Part shown: positions 10,090 to 16,215 of the stretch, one piece after another
How positions within the stretch are numbered: the first letter of the stretch is position 1
How the letters are laid out: each line of letters begins with the position of its first letter
Assembly: GCA_004802705.1 (NCBI GenBank)
Contig: SGPL01000667.1
Span: 1-16,215 of the forward strand
Direction of reading: 5' to 3'
Length of the DNA stretch: 16,215 nt
Origin: Bondarzewia mesenterica
Lineage: Eukaryota; Basidiomycota; Agaricomycetes; Russulales; Bondarzewiaceae
Translations under genes and position numbers: made by a program
Notes under the pieces: generated by a model
What the model was told of the DNA's origin: nothing
What the model saw: only the letters and a program-made list of their open reading frames with translations
Database searches by the model: none

Positions 10090-10997
10090 TTCTGGAACGG
10101 CGGGCAGGACAAAAGATCAAAGAAAGCTCGGGTCAACAACCATTGGCTATCAGTCACACTGATGAGCCAGGTCGAACGTTGGGGTTGGAACGCTTTGGAA
10201 CGTCGATGCTGGTCAGCTGAGCTCTTAGCTTGACCGACCCGTGTATAAACATTGCGTGTCTCATGGGGTGATCCGGCATTGGTATTACCGAACAGAAAAC
10301 CTGTGTGATATTACTTAAATGTGCCAAAAAGGACCTAAAAGAATTAGCACACGCTACGTGCTGATCCGTGCGCCAGCTGGTTAAGGATAAGAGGATCTCA
10401 TCCAGAGGCCGGCGGGAGAAGATATGACTCATGAACTCGTTCGACGGAGTGAGCCGAAGCCTGCCGAAGCTGACAAATCAGCATTTATCGAATGATATCG
10501 CCGACTCGGAAATTGTCGCTCTCGACGTCGACATTCCTTCTCCTAGAACCTGCATAGCTCTTTGAAGCAGAATTGAATTCTTTCGCGTATCCAATGCGTA
10601 CGATTCCTTTTCGATTTGTTTGATTTTCCACCGAGTATCTGACAAGTGATGCCAACTCACAACTGCTCAGCGGAATTGGCGTCACGTTCGTCTGAAATCG
10701 ATGCCGTTTCGATTGACGGTGAGAACATAGATGTGTATCGGATATCATTAATCATTGCTGGCTCATCTAAACTGACAAAATTCCACGAGAGTACTGACTG
10801 GATCATCTTCACTGTCCACCATAATCTACCCGTGAACGATCTTCGCAGGCTTTTGATGTTTCAACTATCCAGAGCGCTCATAATCCGCTCTTGGTGGAAT
10901 CCCCTTCGAGTGCAGAGGCGACAGCACGAACGCTTCGATTCCTGCATGGTCGCTGAGTCTGGCTGGGTCTCCACGGGCCAGAATATCGCGCGGACAG
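10090..10997. other. Gap between carrier start and coiled-coil gene, no confident gene
   Basis: This 908-bp stretch holds the upstream region of the carrier gene and the 3' side of the coiled-coil gene. A plus-strand open frame from ATG 10649 to 11038 (129 codons) follows a T/C-rich stretch that could be a leader. Its translation has no motif I recognise, and its end overlaps the coiled-coil gene in antisense, so I do not call it a gene. No repeat or RNA gene was identified. Confidence 0.5.
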
Positions 10998-11765
10998 TCA
11001 GTATTGGATGGCCTGACGACTGCCTCCCCGTCCCTTGAGGTGATTGAGCTCTTGCGCCATACTCCACATCTTGTCTTCCAGCTGTGCGACTTGCTGCTTG
11101 AGGCATTCTTCCCGCTCCAAAGAGGCCCTGAAAGCCCCGATCAGCTGGCCATTGGCGATTTTCCCGTCCTGGGAGACCCGCCTGCGGGAAACGATGGGAG
11201 TCGCCGGCTTGATCTCGTATCGCTTGCCAGCCCTGGACTCGAGCTCATTTTCCAACGTCGTCGTCGTGACCAATATCGATTCCCAGATGTTCTCCTCCAT
11301 CTCCTTCACCTCTTCTTTCAGGCGCTTTTGCGTGGCCTTCTCCAGCTCCCTCACCTCTTCTTCCACGCGCTTTTGCGCGACCTTCTCCAGCTCTGTTGAC
11401 ATCTTCCGCGCCTCGTCTCCCACGCGCTTTTGCGAGGCCTTTTCCACTTCTTTTGACATCATCAGTATCCTATTGACGACGCCCTCGCTGAACCTTTCGA
11501 TGACCGACTTCTTGAGACCGGGATTCGAAGACGTGAGTTTCTCGGTGTCGCTCTTCAGCGTTTGGAACAGAGCTTGAAACCCATTGTCGAACTCCTGATG
11601 GATGATTTTGGGGACGTTGTGGACCAGCGAACTGTTGCCGTCCGAGCTGTTCCTCCGCATCGCCTGAGAACTCGGGGGAATACTTTGGCCGTTCCCGTTT
11701 CGTCGTTCCATCGCGCCGGTCGTCATCTGAGGTGCGGGTATCGGAGAACGGAGAATGGCGTTCAT
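10998..11765 (-). CDS. Coiled-coil hypothetical protein, single exon, 255 aa
   Basis: One uninterrupted frame runs from ATG 11765 to TGA 10998-11000. The N-terminal 50 residues are Ser/Pro/Asn-rich and likely disordered. Residues about 100-165 are strongly charged and helical with three related units: VEKASQKRVGDEARKM (107-122), LEKVAQKRVEEEVRE (126-140) and LEKATQKRLKEEVKEME (141-157). A second predicted coiled coil spans about 212-245 (ECLKQQVAQLEDKMW). No catalytic motif or membrane segment is visible, so a structural or oligomerising role is the most that can be inferred. The leader contains ATAAATA on the minus strand (11863-11870 region), about 100 bases upstream, as a possible TATA box. 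The next gene upstream, also minus-strand and charged, ends 312 bases away. I do not recognise the family. Confidence 0.6.
   Translation of the reverse strand: MNAILRSPIPAPQMTTGAMERRNGNGQSIPPSSQAMRRNSSDGNSSLVHNVPKIIHQEFDNGFQALFQTLKSDTEKLTSSNPGLKKSVIERFSEGVVNRILMMSKEVEKASQKRVGDEARKMSTELEKVAQKRVEEEVRELEKATQKRLKEEVKEMEENIWESILVTTTTLENELESRAGKRYEIKPATPIVSRRRVSQDGKIANGQLIGAFRASLEREECLKQQVAQLEDKMWSMAQELNHLKGRGGSRQAIQY
11322..11434 (-). repeat. Short in-gene tandem repeat coding the coiled coil
   Basis: Three copies of GCGCTTTTGCG (plus-strand reading) begin at 11322, 11367 and 11424, each followed by a diverged GGCCTT or GACCTT and TCC. The spacings of 45 and 57 bases are multiples of three (15 and 19 codons), so copy-number changes would keep the frame of the coiled-coil protein. 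Confidence 0.6.
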
Positions 11766-12077
11766 GGTAAGCGGGAGAGATGGTGAGTTCTCGAAGTGTT
11801 GTGTGCGGATGGGTTTTCGGCTCGAGAGTTTGTGCAGGACAGAGTTGAAGCGTCCAGGGGGGTATTTATCATATCCTCAAACAATGGACTGCACAGGCCT
11901 CTAGGCATACATTGACTCGTGCACTTTGTCAAGTGTGGCATCGACTTCATATGAGGCTTACGATCAGCAACTGCTGTGGACGGATTCTGGCCACCACACG
12001 CTGCACCAAAGCGCGTTCCGAATAAAAAAATATTATTCTTAGTGAGTACACAGAATCTATGTAAGCTAGTCCCCAAA
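11766..12077. promoter_or_regulatory. Promoter region of the coiled-coil gene
   Basis: The 312 bases between the two minus-strand genes hold the upstream region of the gene starting at 11765. The minus strand shows ATAAATA (around 11863-11870) and a pyrimidine-rich leader (CACCATCTCTCCCGC) just before the ATG. An A-rich stretch (12025-12033) lies downstream of the other gene's stop. No gene is seen here. Confidence 0.4.
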
Positions 12078-12974
12078 TCACCGCCTGTCCATGCTCCTCA
12101 TGATCTCATTCAGACATCTGACAACAACTCCGCATCCTTGCCACACCATTGCCTTGTCCCCGGCCACAACGGCACCCAACGCCGATTCGAAGAGATCGGG
12201 CCTCCACCGCAGTAGGGCATCTTGAATTCGCTGGGCTGGCGACGCCCCCTCCGAATGTGCAGGCGACAGAAGGAACGACGCGATCCTGGATGCGGTGATA
12301 TCGGAAAGCGCCCTTGGTGACTTTGCCATAGGCCACACCATTGTTTCAAAGGTGAGAGGTCTCCGCCCGATCGTCCTCCAACCCTCCTCGTATACTCGCC
12401 ACGCGTCCCTCATCGCCCTCTTTTCGATCAATCTCCGTTCTGCCTTTTCCCATTCTCTTTGCTGCCTCTCCCGTTCTGCGCGCGCTCTCCTGTGGCCCTC
12501 TGCACGCGCTCTCCGCTCCCTCTCTTCCCCCGCTCTCCACTCCCTCCGCACTTCGTCATCCCTCTCTCGTGACCGGACGTCTCTCCTCCCATGTGCACGA
12601 ATTCCCTGTTCCCCCCTCGCCCGCCTTCGTCTCTCCACCTCCTCCGCCTCCCACCGCTTCCTCTCCGCCTCGGCCACGTCTTTCCTCCTTCCCGCTCCTC
12701 GCGCACAGTCCTCTACCCACTGAACTCTCGATTCGAGCGCGCGCGTCCGACTTTCCTGCGCCATCGCGGAATGCCGCGTCGCCTGATCCCGCTTGTCCAT
12801 CTCGCGCAGCACCCACCTCTTCATCTCGCGCGAGAGCGTCGCGATCTTGGCGTCCACGACACGCTCGGGCGGTGCGGTTGGATATGCGTGTTTGGGTGCG
12901 CGCTCGCGCTCGTGCTCGCGCCGACCGTCTGTGGCGAAACGAATGTGTCGCCTGTCGTCTCTGGGATGTGGCAT
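12078..12974 (-). CDS. Charged helical protein with a C-terminal LRWxPDxF block, 298 aa
   Basis: One uninterrupted frame runs from ATG 12974 to TGA 12078-12080. Residues about 40-190 are extremely rich in Arg, Glu and Ala and should form a long charged helix or coiled coil. The C-terminal block (about 191-294) reads AWRVYEEGW, RRPLTFETMVWPM, ITASRIASFLLSPAHSEG, LLRWRPDLF and VVVRCLNEIM. I recognise this arrangement (LTF..WP, LRWHPDxF, CLNxxM) from many hypothetical proteins of mushroom fungi, and it resembles the C-terminal part of NFKBIL1-like proteins. That link is from memory and unproven. Here the usual His of LRWHPD is Arg (LLRWRPDLF). No enzyme motif is seen. The region is clearly GC-rich and the opposite strand carries long spurious open frames. 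Confidence 0.75.
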   Translation of the reverse strand: MPHPRDDRRHIRFATDGRREHERERAPKHAYPTAPPERVVDAKIATLSREMKRWVLREMDKRDQATRHSAMAQESRTRALESRVQWVEDCARGAGRRKDVAEAERKRWEAEEVERRRRARGEQGIRAHGRRDVRSRERDDEVRREWRAGEERERRARAEGHRRARAERERQQREWEKAERRLIEKRAMRDAWRVYEEGWRTIGRRPLTFETMVWPMAKSPRALSDITASRIASFLLSPAHSEGASPAQRIQDALLRWRPDLFESALGAVVAGDKAMVWQGCGVVVRCLNEIMRSMDRR

Positions 12975-13016
12975 CGTTCGCTCGAGTTTGGGGAGACCGC
13001 GGAAGTATTAAACCGT

Positions 13017-13098
13017 CACGTGCGGTGGTCCGGAAGAGAATACGACTAGGCGGTGTGATGATGGGGCTGCATGCATCCTCGTCGATCGGCGCTTTATA
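13017..13098 (-). promoter_or_regulatory. E-box and TATA box upstream of the LRWxPDxF gene
   Basis: On the minus strand a perfect TATAAA (13093-13098) lies about 120 bases upstream of the ATG at 12974. CACGTG (13017-13022) lies between it and the start codon. The TATA position suits a fungal core promoter; CACGTG is palindromic and may be incidental. Confidence 0.5.
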
Positions 13099-13447
13099 GA
13101 TGTGGCTTTTTGTACGACGTTGAGTGGCTCACTTGAAATCCGCGTCTGCCACGAATGGTTTGCGGAAATGGGAGGTGGCGGTTGGGATGTGGGTGGCACG
13201 GACGGGACGCGTGTTCGGTGCGATAGAGTCGGCACCGTGCGAGCGTCTGTTTTTGGTTTGGTTTTGGGTGAGCGCTGGGCGCTTTGGCCTTGGGTTCCCT
13301 ACCCCTGTGGTCCCTGTTCTTTGTGCGAGCAGCAAGCCGCTTTCGGAACCGCGACGCCACCTTTTTTTTTTAAATTGCTTACTTACTTTAGGTCGGTGGG
13401 CCACTTGGCGTCGAACGGCGGACGTGGTACGGCGCCCGCTGCGGCCT
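13099..13447. other. Non-coding spacer with a poly-T run
   Basis: No convincing gene here. There is a run of ten T (13362-13371) and a pyrimidine tract ending in TTTAG (13394 region) that resembles a 3' splice acceptor but has no matching gene. A plus-strand frame opens here and runs through the duplicated fragment in the wrong frame, so I regard it as spurious. Confidence 0.4.
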
Positions 13448-13769
13448 GCCTTCACCAGCTGTTGCTGCATCTTCCGTTGAAGTCTCCCCGAAAAGGGACA
13501 ATATCGATTCGCATTCAAGGGTTAGGCATGCGTCGAAGAATGCGTCCACAACGATCGCGAATTACATGCGGTCGGTGATCAAGTATCAGTTGTACACTGA
13601 TAGGAGGGCTCGAACGCCAAGTCACGAACACGCGGTGAAGCAATGTCGGTTTGTGCAAGACACGATGCACAAGTTTGTTGGTTCGTGGATGCCCAAGGAG
13701 TTGGGGGAGTACCAGGGACGTACGATTGAGCCTGTTCGTACGATCGTCATTTGTCTTCCATCAGCCATA
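13448..13769 (+). pseudogene. Partial duplicate of the 3' part of the 3590-6567 gene
   Basis: This stretch aligns with 5983-6316 in the same orientation. By hand I count about 19 mismatches in 322 aligned positions, with one net 12-base gap after TATCAG. It covers the end of exon 5 (YMRSVIKYQ through GRTIEP) and continues across the donor into most of intron 5, so it arose by DNA duplication and not from spliced RNA. The reading frame homologous to the parent is still open, and the gap is a multiple of three. There is no start codon, no upstream exons and no exon 6, so it cannot encode the parent protein. Substitutions include amino-acid changes (W to R, M to T, L to P). Most coding differences are transitions, several at CpG. 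Confidence 0.88.
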
Positions 13770-14318
13770 TCGGAGATGCCGTGAAGTGGTTGGAGCAAGG
13801 ATGGAGGATTGTCCCATTACTGGTATCAGGGTCAGCGAGCAGCTGAACAAGCCTCAACCACCACAGGATGGATCTCCACAAGCAGAAACACTCGTTCAGC
13901 GGCAAATAGACACTATAGACTAATGTACAAAAATCGACAAAGTAATGCTCAAGTAACCATCGTCATCATTGTCATCACCGCTATCATCAGGTTTGCAGGT
14001 GCTCGCATGCCTCCATGATCTGCCCCACCAATGCTCGCAGCCGCTGCTCTCCATCGGCTTCAAGGACATCACAGTCCCACTGCTCCTTCGGCATAACATT
14101 GGTTATGAGATCAGGATCATTGAGGATGTGTTGAGGACTCATACACCTCTGCGCTGTTTCATGCTCATAGAAACAGAGCTTGGTCCCTATTGCACTGATG
14201 CCATAGAGGACAGGGAGGATGGCATCCCCTAAGAAAAGGAAGCCAACAGTAAGATCACGAGTGCAGTCTGCAATGATGCCACACACCTGACATATCCATC
14301 AAGCGGTGGTGAATCTGC

Positions 14319-14326
14319 CTGTCAGC
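14319..14326. repeat. Target-site duplication, left copy
   Basis: CTGTCAGC immediately precedes the left terminal inverted repeat and is repeated exactly at 14770-14777. Confidence 0.93.
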
Positions 14327-14358
14327 AGGCCCCGGGAAGCTCCTATATATGTTCCCCC
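14327..14358 (+). repeat. Left terminal inverted repeat of the MITE
   Basis: 32 bases, starting AGGCCCCGGGAAGC and ending GTTCCCCC; perfect reverse complement of 14738-14769. Confidence 0.95.
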
Positions 14359-14364
14359 GGAAAA

Positions 14365-14724
14365 TAGCATATTTTATGGCCAAAAAGGCCCATTTTCTTC
14401 CCGGTTTTTAGCATATTTCAGGCCTAAAATGACTGATCCTTCCCAGTTTTTAGCATATTTGAGATGCATCTGACCGTGGTCCAATTTTTCCTGGTGTTGG
14501 GTTTGCGTGAATGCTGGTCATGGATTCATTTTCACCTTCTTGCCTTTTTTCACACAAGACTGAGCTTGTTTTGGCACGATGGGTGTTAAAAAAGTGTTGA
14601 AAGCGACGGAATAAGGACGTTTTTTTTTCCTGTGACAAAACGTGACAAACCGTGACTTTGTGACAACCCTTCCCCGCTATAACATATCTGAGGCTCGAAA
14701 CATAGCATATTTGAGGCCTAAAAT
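14365..14724 (+). repeat. Subterminal direct repeats inside the MITE
   Basis: The motif TAGCATATTT occurs at 14365, 14409, 14451 and 14703, with a diverged copy TAACATATCT at 14680. The copies at 14409-14430 and 14703-14724 agree over 22 bases except one, extending through AGGCCTAAAAT. All are in the same orientation and cluster near the two ends, as transposase-binding subterminal repeats often do. Confidence 0.8.
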
Positions 14725-14737
14725 TGGGGGTCGCGAT

Positions 14738-14769
14738 GGGGGAACATATATAGGAGCTTCCCGGGGCCT
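14738..14769 (-). repeat. Right terminal inverted repeat of the MITE
   Basis: 32 bases, perfect reverse complement of 14327-14358. Confidence 0.95.
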
Positions 14770-14777
14770 CTGTCAGC
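14770..14777. repeat. Target-site duplication, right copy
   Basis: CTGTCAGC directly follows the right terminal inverted repeat and matches 14319-14326 exactly. Confidence 0.93.
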
Positions 14778-15058
14778 TGCCTCTCGCATTGAAGCATAAG
14801 CCAAGTGCTGGGGTGGCTTGACTTGTAGGACAAGCACAGGGTGCTATAGAGGGTGACTTCAAATGAGATGAAGAGGTCTTCGCCGCCATCGACATCACCT
14901 GGTAGGAAGTTGAATGAGACAATGAAATCACTGTCCAGAGGGAATAGAGTAGAGAGAAGTTTGTTGTAGGGGCCATAGTAGGGGTTCTTAAGAAATGGGT
15001 CATGGCCTGCTCGTTCGGCAGTGGTGAAAGCTCTGGTGATCTTGGAAGGCCAGGGCAT

Positions 15059-16000
15059 GGTGATGGTTGGGAATAAGGAGCATGGACTGGCTTGTCCCCC
15101 ATTGAAATACTTATCGACATCCGTAGATCTGCTCCTGAGCCCCTTTGTGTGTACTTTGCGTGGTGCACTCCATGGCCACGAGTTTGTTGGATGGGATTCG
15201 TGTGGTTGTCGACTGTCCTATAGAGGGGGGACGAGACGTGTACGGGTTTATGCGAGGCAGTCGGCGGGTGACCGGATGGCTTTGACGGTCGGCGTTGTTT
15301 GCACATGTACAGTATCATGCACGGTCGAGGATTCGACATTATTCCGATCTTGTCAAGCATCAATGCATCAGGCTTTCAAGTTCAGTGCTGTCCCACGATT
15401 CGGAAGAGGCGGATCGCGGATTGGGATGATGTACTTTGCATAGAAGCCCCAAGTGCGGTACGGGACCGTGTTTTGTGTCACGCAGGTCAATGAGATGAAA
15501 TGAGATGAGAGGGATTCTTCCACTGATATCGGCCCGAAAGTTTGTGTGTCCACTTTCCGAGGAGTTGAGGAATTGGTCGGGCTGGGATGTCGATGGCAAT
15601 TGATATTGGTCTGTTGCGCTGAGCCACTCGTCCGTGATGTGTATATGCTTGATCGTTTACGGACACGAAAAACAATCCAATTTGTCTCGAAGACGAGGAA
15701 TTCTCACCGCTGATTCCCCCAAACGGTGTTGCTCCGCGTGCGTTTGTGTGGGGGCGCCTGGTGGTGTTGATGTCGGTTGTCGTGTTCAGTTGCGGCAGGT
15801 CGGTGTGATGTTGTGCCAGTGGAGAGGATGATGTGAAGATGGACGGTGTGTGGATGGAGGTGGTAGATGATGGGGAGGAGCGATGGGCACGTGTGGTGTG
15901 GGACGGGAGGTGAGATGTCGAGACGGTGGGAGGAGTGGGACCGAGCCGGTGATAACTGCGTCTCACTCGAGTGCCATCAGCGAGAACCGGCCACTGTCGG
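15059..16000. other. Long stretch without a supported gene
   Basis: Open frames exist on both strands (for example 15021-15443 plus and 15487-15966 minus), but their translations are low-complexity or featureless and show no family motif. From about 15825 to 15955 the plus strand is strongly G-rich and purine-rich with very few C. This could be a pyrimidine-rich leader of an unseen minus-strand transcript or just compositional bias. Confidence 0.45.
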
Positions 16001-16135
16001 CCAATCGCAGCGAACCTGATTTATCTGATGAACGACGGAAGCGGGCCCGATGAGAGCCTCGATCAGAATCCCAAACGCGATTTCTTCCACTCCCGCCTTT
16101 CAACCTCCTCGCTACAGTTCCCCCTCTCCAGCGAC
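16001..16135 (+). promoter_or_regulatory. Promoter and leader of the gene starting at 16136
   Basis: A CCAAT box (16001-16005) lies about 135 bases before the ATG. A C/T-rich stretch (about 16080-16130, TTTCTTCCACTCCCGCC, CCCCCTCTCCAGCG) directly precedes the start, as is common just before the start codons of basidiomycete genes. Confidence 0.5.
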
Positions 16136-16215
16136 ATGCCAGCAGCGTCGTCTTCTGCGCCCGCCGACCCCCTCGACCGCGACGTCCCCGTCGACACACC
16201 CTGCCCGCGCCGCGC
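16136..16215 (+). CDS. N-terminus of an unidentified protein, cut by the window end
   Basis: ATG 16136 opens a frame that stays open for 26 codons and two bases to the window end. It reads MPAASSSAPADPLDRDVPVD and continues TPCPRR. This is Ala/Ser/Pro-rich and probably disordered, with no recognisable domain. The call rests on the pyrimidine-rich leader, the upstream CCAAT box and the rise in GC; it may be truncated by an intron or be chance. Confidence 0.4.
   Translation, partial: MPAASSSAPADPLDRDVPVDTPCPRR

Larger units (their letters stand above)
14327..14769. mobile_element. 443-bp non-autonomous DNA transposon (MITE), hAT-like by TSD
   Basis: The element has perfect 32-bp terminal inverted repeats (14327-14358 and 14738-14769, beginning AGGCCCCGGGAAGC) and an exact 8-bp duplication CTGTCAGC on both sides. 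It encodes no transposase, so it must have been moved by a transposase from elsewhere. An 8-bp duplication fits hAT elements, though KDZ, P and some others also give 8 bp. The interior has repeated TAGCATATTT units near both ends. Perfect ends and duplication suggest recent insertion. It lies inside a hypothetical gene, which it interrupts. Confidence 0.95.
13987..15058 (-). pseudogene. Agaricomycete hypothetical gene broken by a frameshift and a MITE
   Basis: The minus-strand frame starts at ATG 15058 (PYYGPYNKLLSTLFPLDSDF, DLFISFEVTLYS). Near 14839-14841 the homologous frame shifts: one C seems lost from a CCC run, after which the family-like VLVLQVKPPQHLAYASMRE continues in another frame. 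The 443-bp MITE (14327-14769) then splits the following codons. Beyond it the sequence resumes with ADRQIHHRLMDMSG. Next comes a probable 58-bp intron (14229-14286, GTGTGT...TAG) and the last exon, 14228-13987, with LPVLYGISAIGTKLCFYEHE, HILNDPD and EQWDCDVLEADGEQRLRALV. With the MITE and one TSD copy removed, the junction reads smoothly through the remaining target site. From memory the family is a recurrent hypothetical protein of mushroom genomes; function unknown to me. Confidence 0.82.

Noticed and set aside
10154..10432. 92-codon minus-strand frame upstream of the carrier
   Set aside because: No recognisable motif, and it lies in the carrier's upstream region.
10649..11038. Plus-strand frame of 129 codons
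   Set aside because: No family features; its 3' end overlaps the coiled-coil gene in antisense. Kept only as a remark in the gap entry.
12295..13099. Long plus-strand frames opposite the LRWxPDxF gene
   Set aside because: They are antisense shadows of a GC-rich, Arg/Glu-rich gene and are made of Ser/Pro/Arg/Leu repeats.
13102..13578. 158-codon plus-strand open frame
   Set aside because: It enters the duplicated fragment out of the frame that matches the parent gene, and its first part has no protein-like motif.
14450..14777. Continuation of the 15058 frame into the MITE as coding sequence
   Set aside because: The open frame simply runs across the target site into the transposon; the residues there are transposon-derived and the family-like reading lies in another frame.
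15487..15966. 159-codon minus-strand frame rich in Ser/Thr/Pro/His
   Set aside because: Low-complexity translation of a purine-rich tract, with no motif and no clear promoter.
1..16215. tRNA, rRNA or CRISPR features
   Set aside because: No cloverleaf with matching A and B boxes, no rRNA-like segment and no regularly spaced repeat array were seen on reading both strands; a tRNA scan would be decisive.

Overview
The window looks like nuclear DNA of a mushroom-forming basidiomycete (Agaricomycete). The genes are split by many very short introns (about 49-67 bases), nearly all GT-AG with GTNNGT-type donors. Several predicted proteins resemble hypothetical families that recur in Agaricomycete genomes. 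No bacterial signals, CRISPR array, rRNA or convincing tRNA were seen. All exon models were built by hand from splice signals, reading frame and remembered family motifs, without alignment tools.

Layout. 1-650: a decayed fragment of a Cys/His-cluster protein family. 747-2858 (-): an apparently intact three-exon gene carrying the same kind of cluster, ending tail to tail with the fragment. 2859-3589: a palindrome-rich region between two divergent genes. 3590-6567 (+): a six-exon gene for a Ser/Pro-rich, probably nuclear protein with two conserved-looking blocks. 7065-8512 (+): a nine-exon phytanoyl-CoA-dioxygenase-like Fe(II)/2-oxoglutarate oxygenase. 8611-10089 (-): a ten-exon mitochondrial carrier (SLC25), convergent with the oxygenase. 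10998-11765 (-) and 12078-12974 (-): two single-exon genes for coiled-coil or charged proteins, the second with a C-terminal block built around LLRWRPDLF. 13448-13769: a partial DNA-level copy of the 3' part of the 3590-6567 gene. 13987-15058 (-): a pseudogene broken by a one-base frameshift and by a 443-bp MITE with perfect 32-bp terminal inverted repeats and an 8-bp target-site duplication. 16136-end (+): the first codons of another gene.

The oxygenase and the carrier look like ordinary core genes. The flanks (1-6.5 kb and 13-15 kb) look like accessory, repeat-family territory. The strongest concrete results are the MITE, the broken gene beneath it, and the micro-exons (12 and 7 nt) that carry or complete active-site or signature motifs. 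The most open question is whether the divergent pair at 747-6567 is a dispersed two-gene module, since each member has a second, degraded relative in the window. I found no sequence proof that it is a new mobile or defence system.
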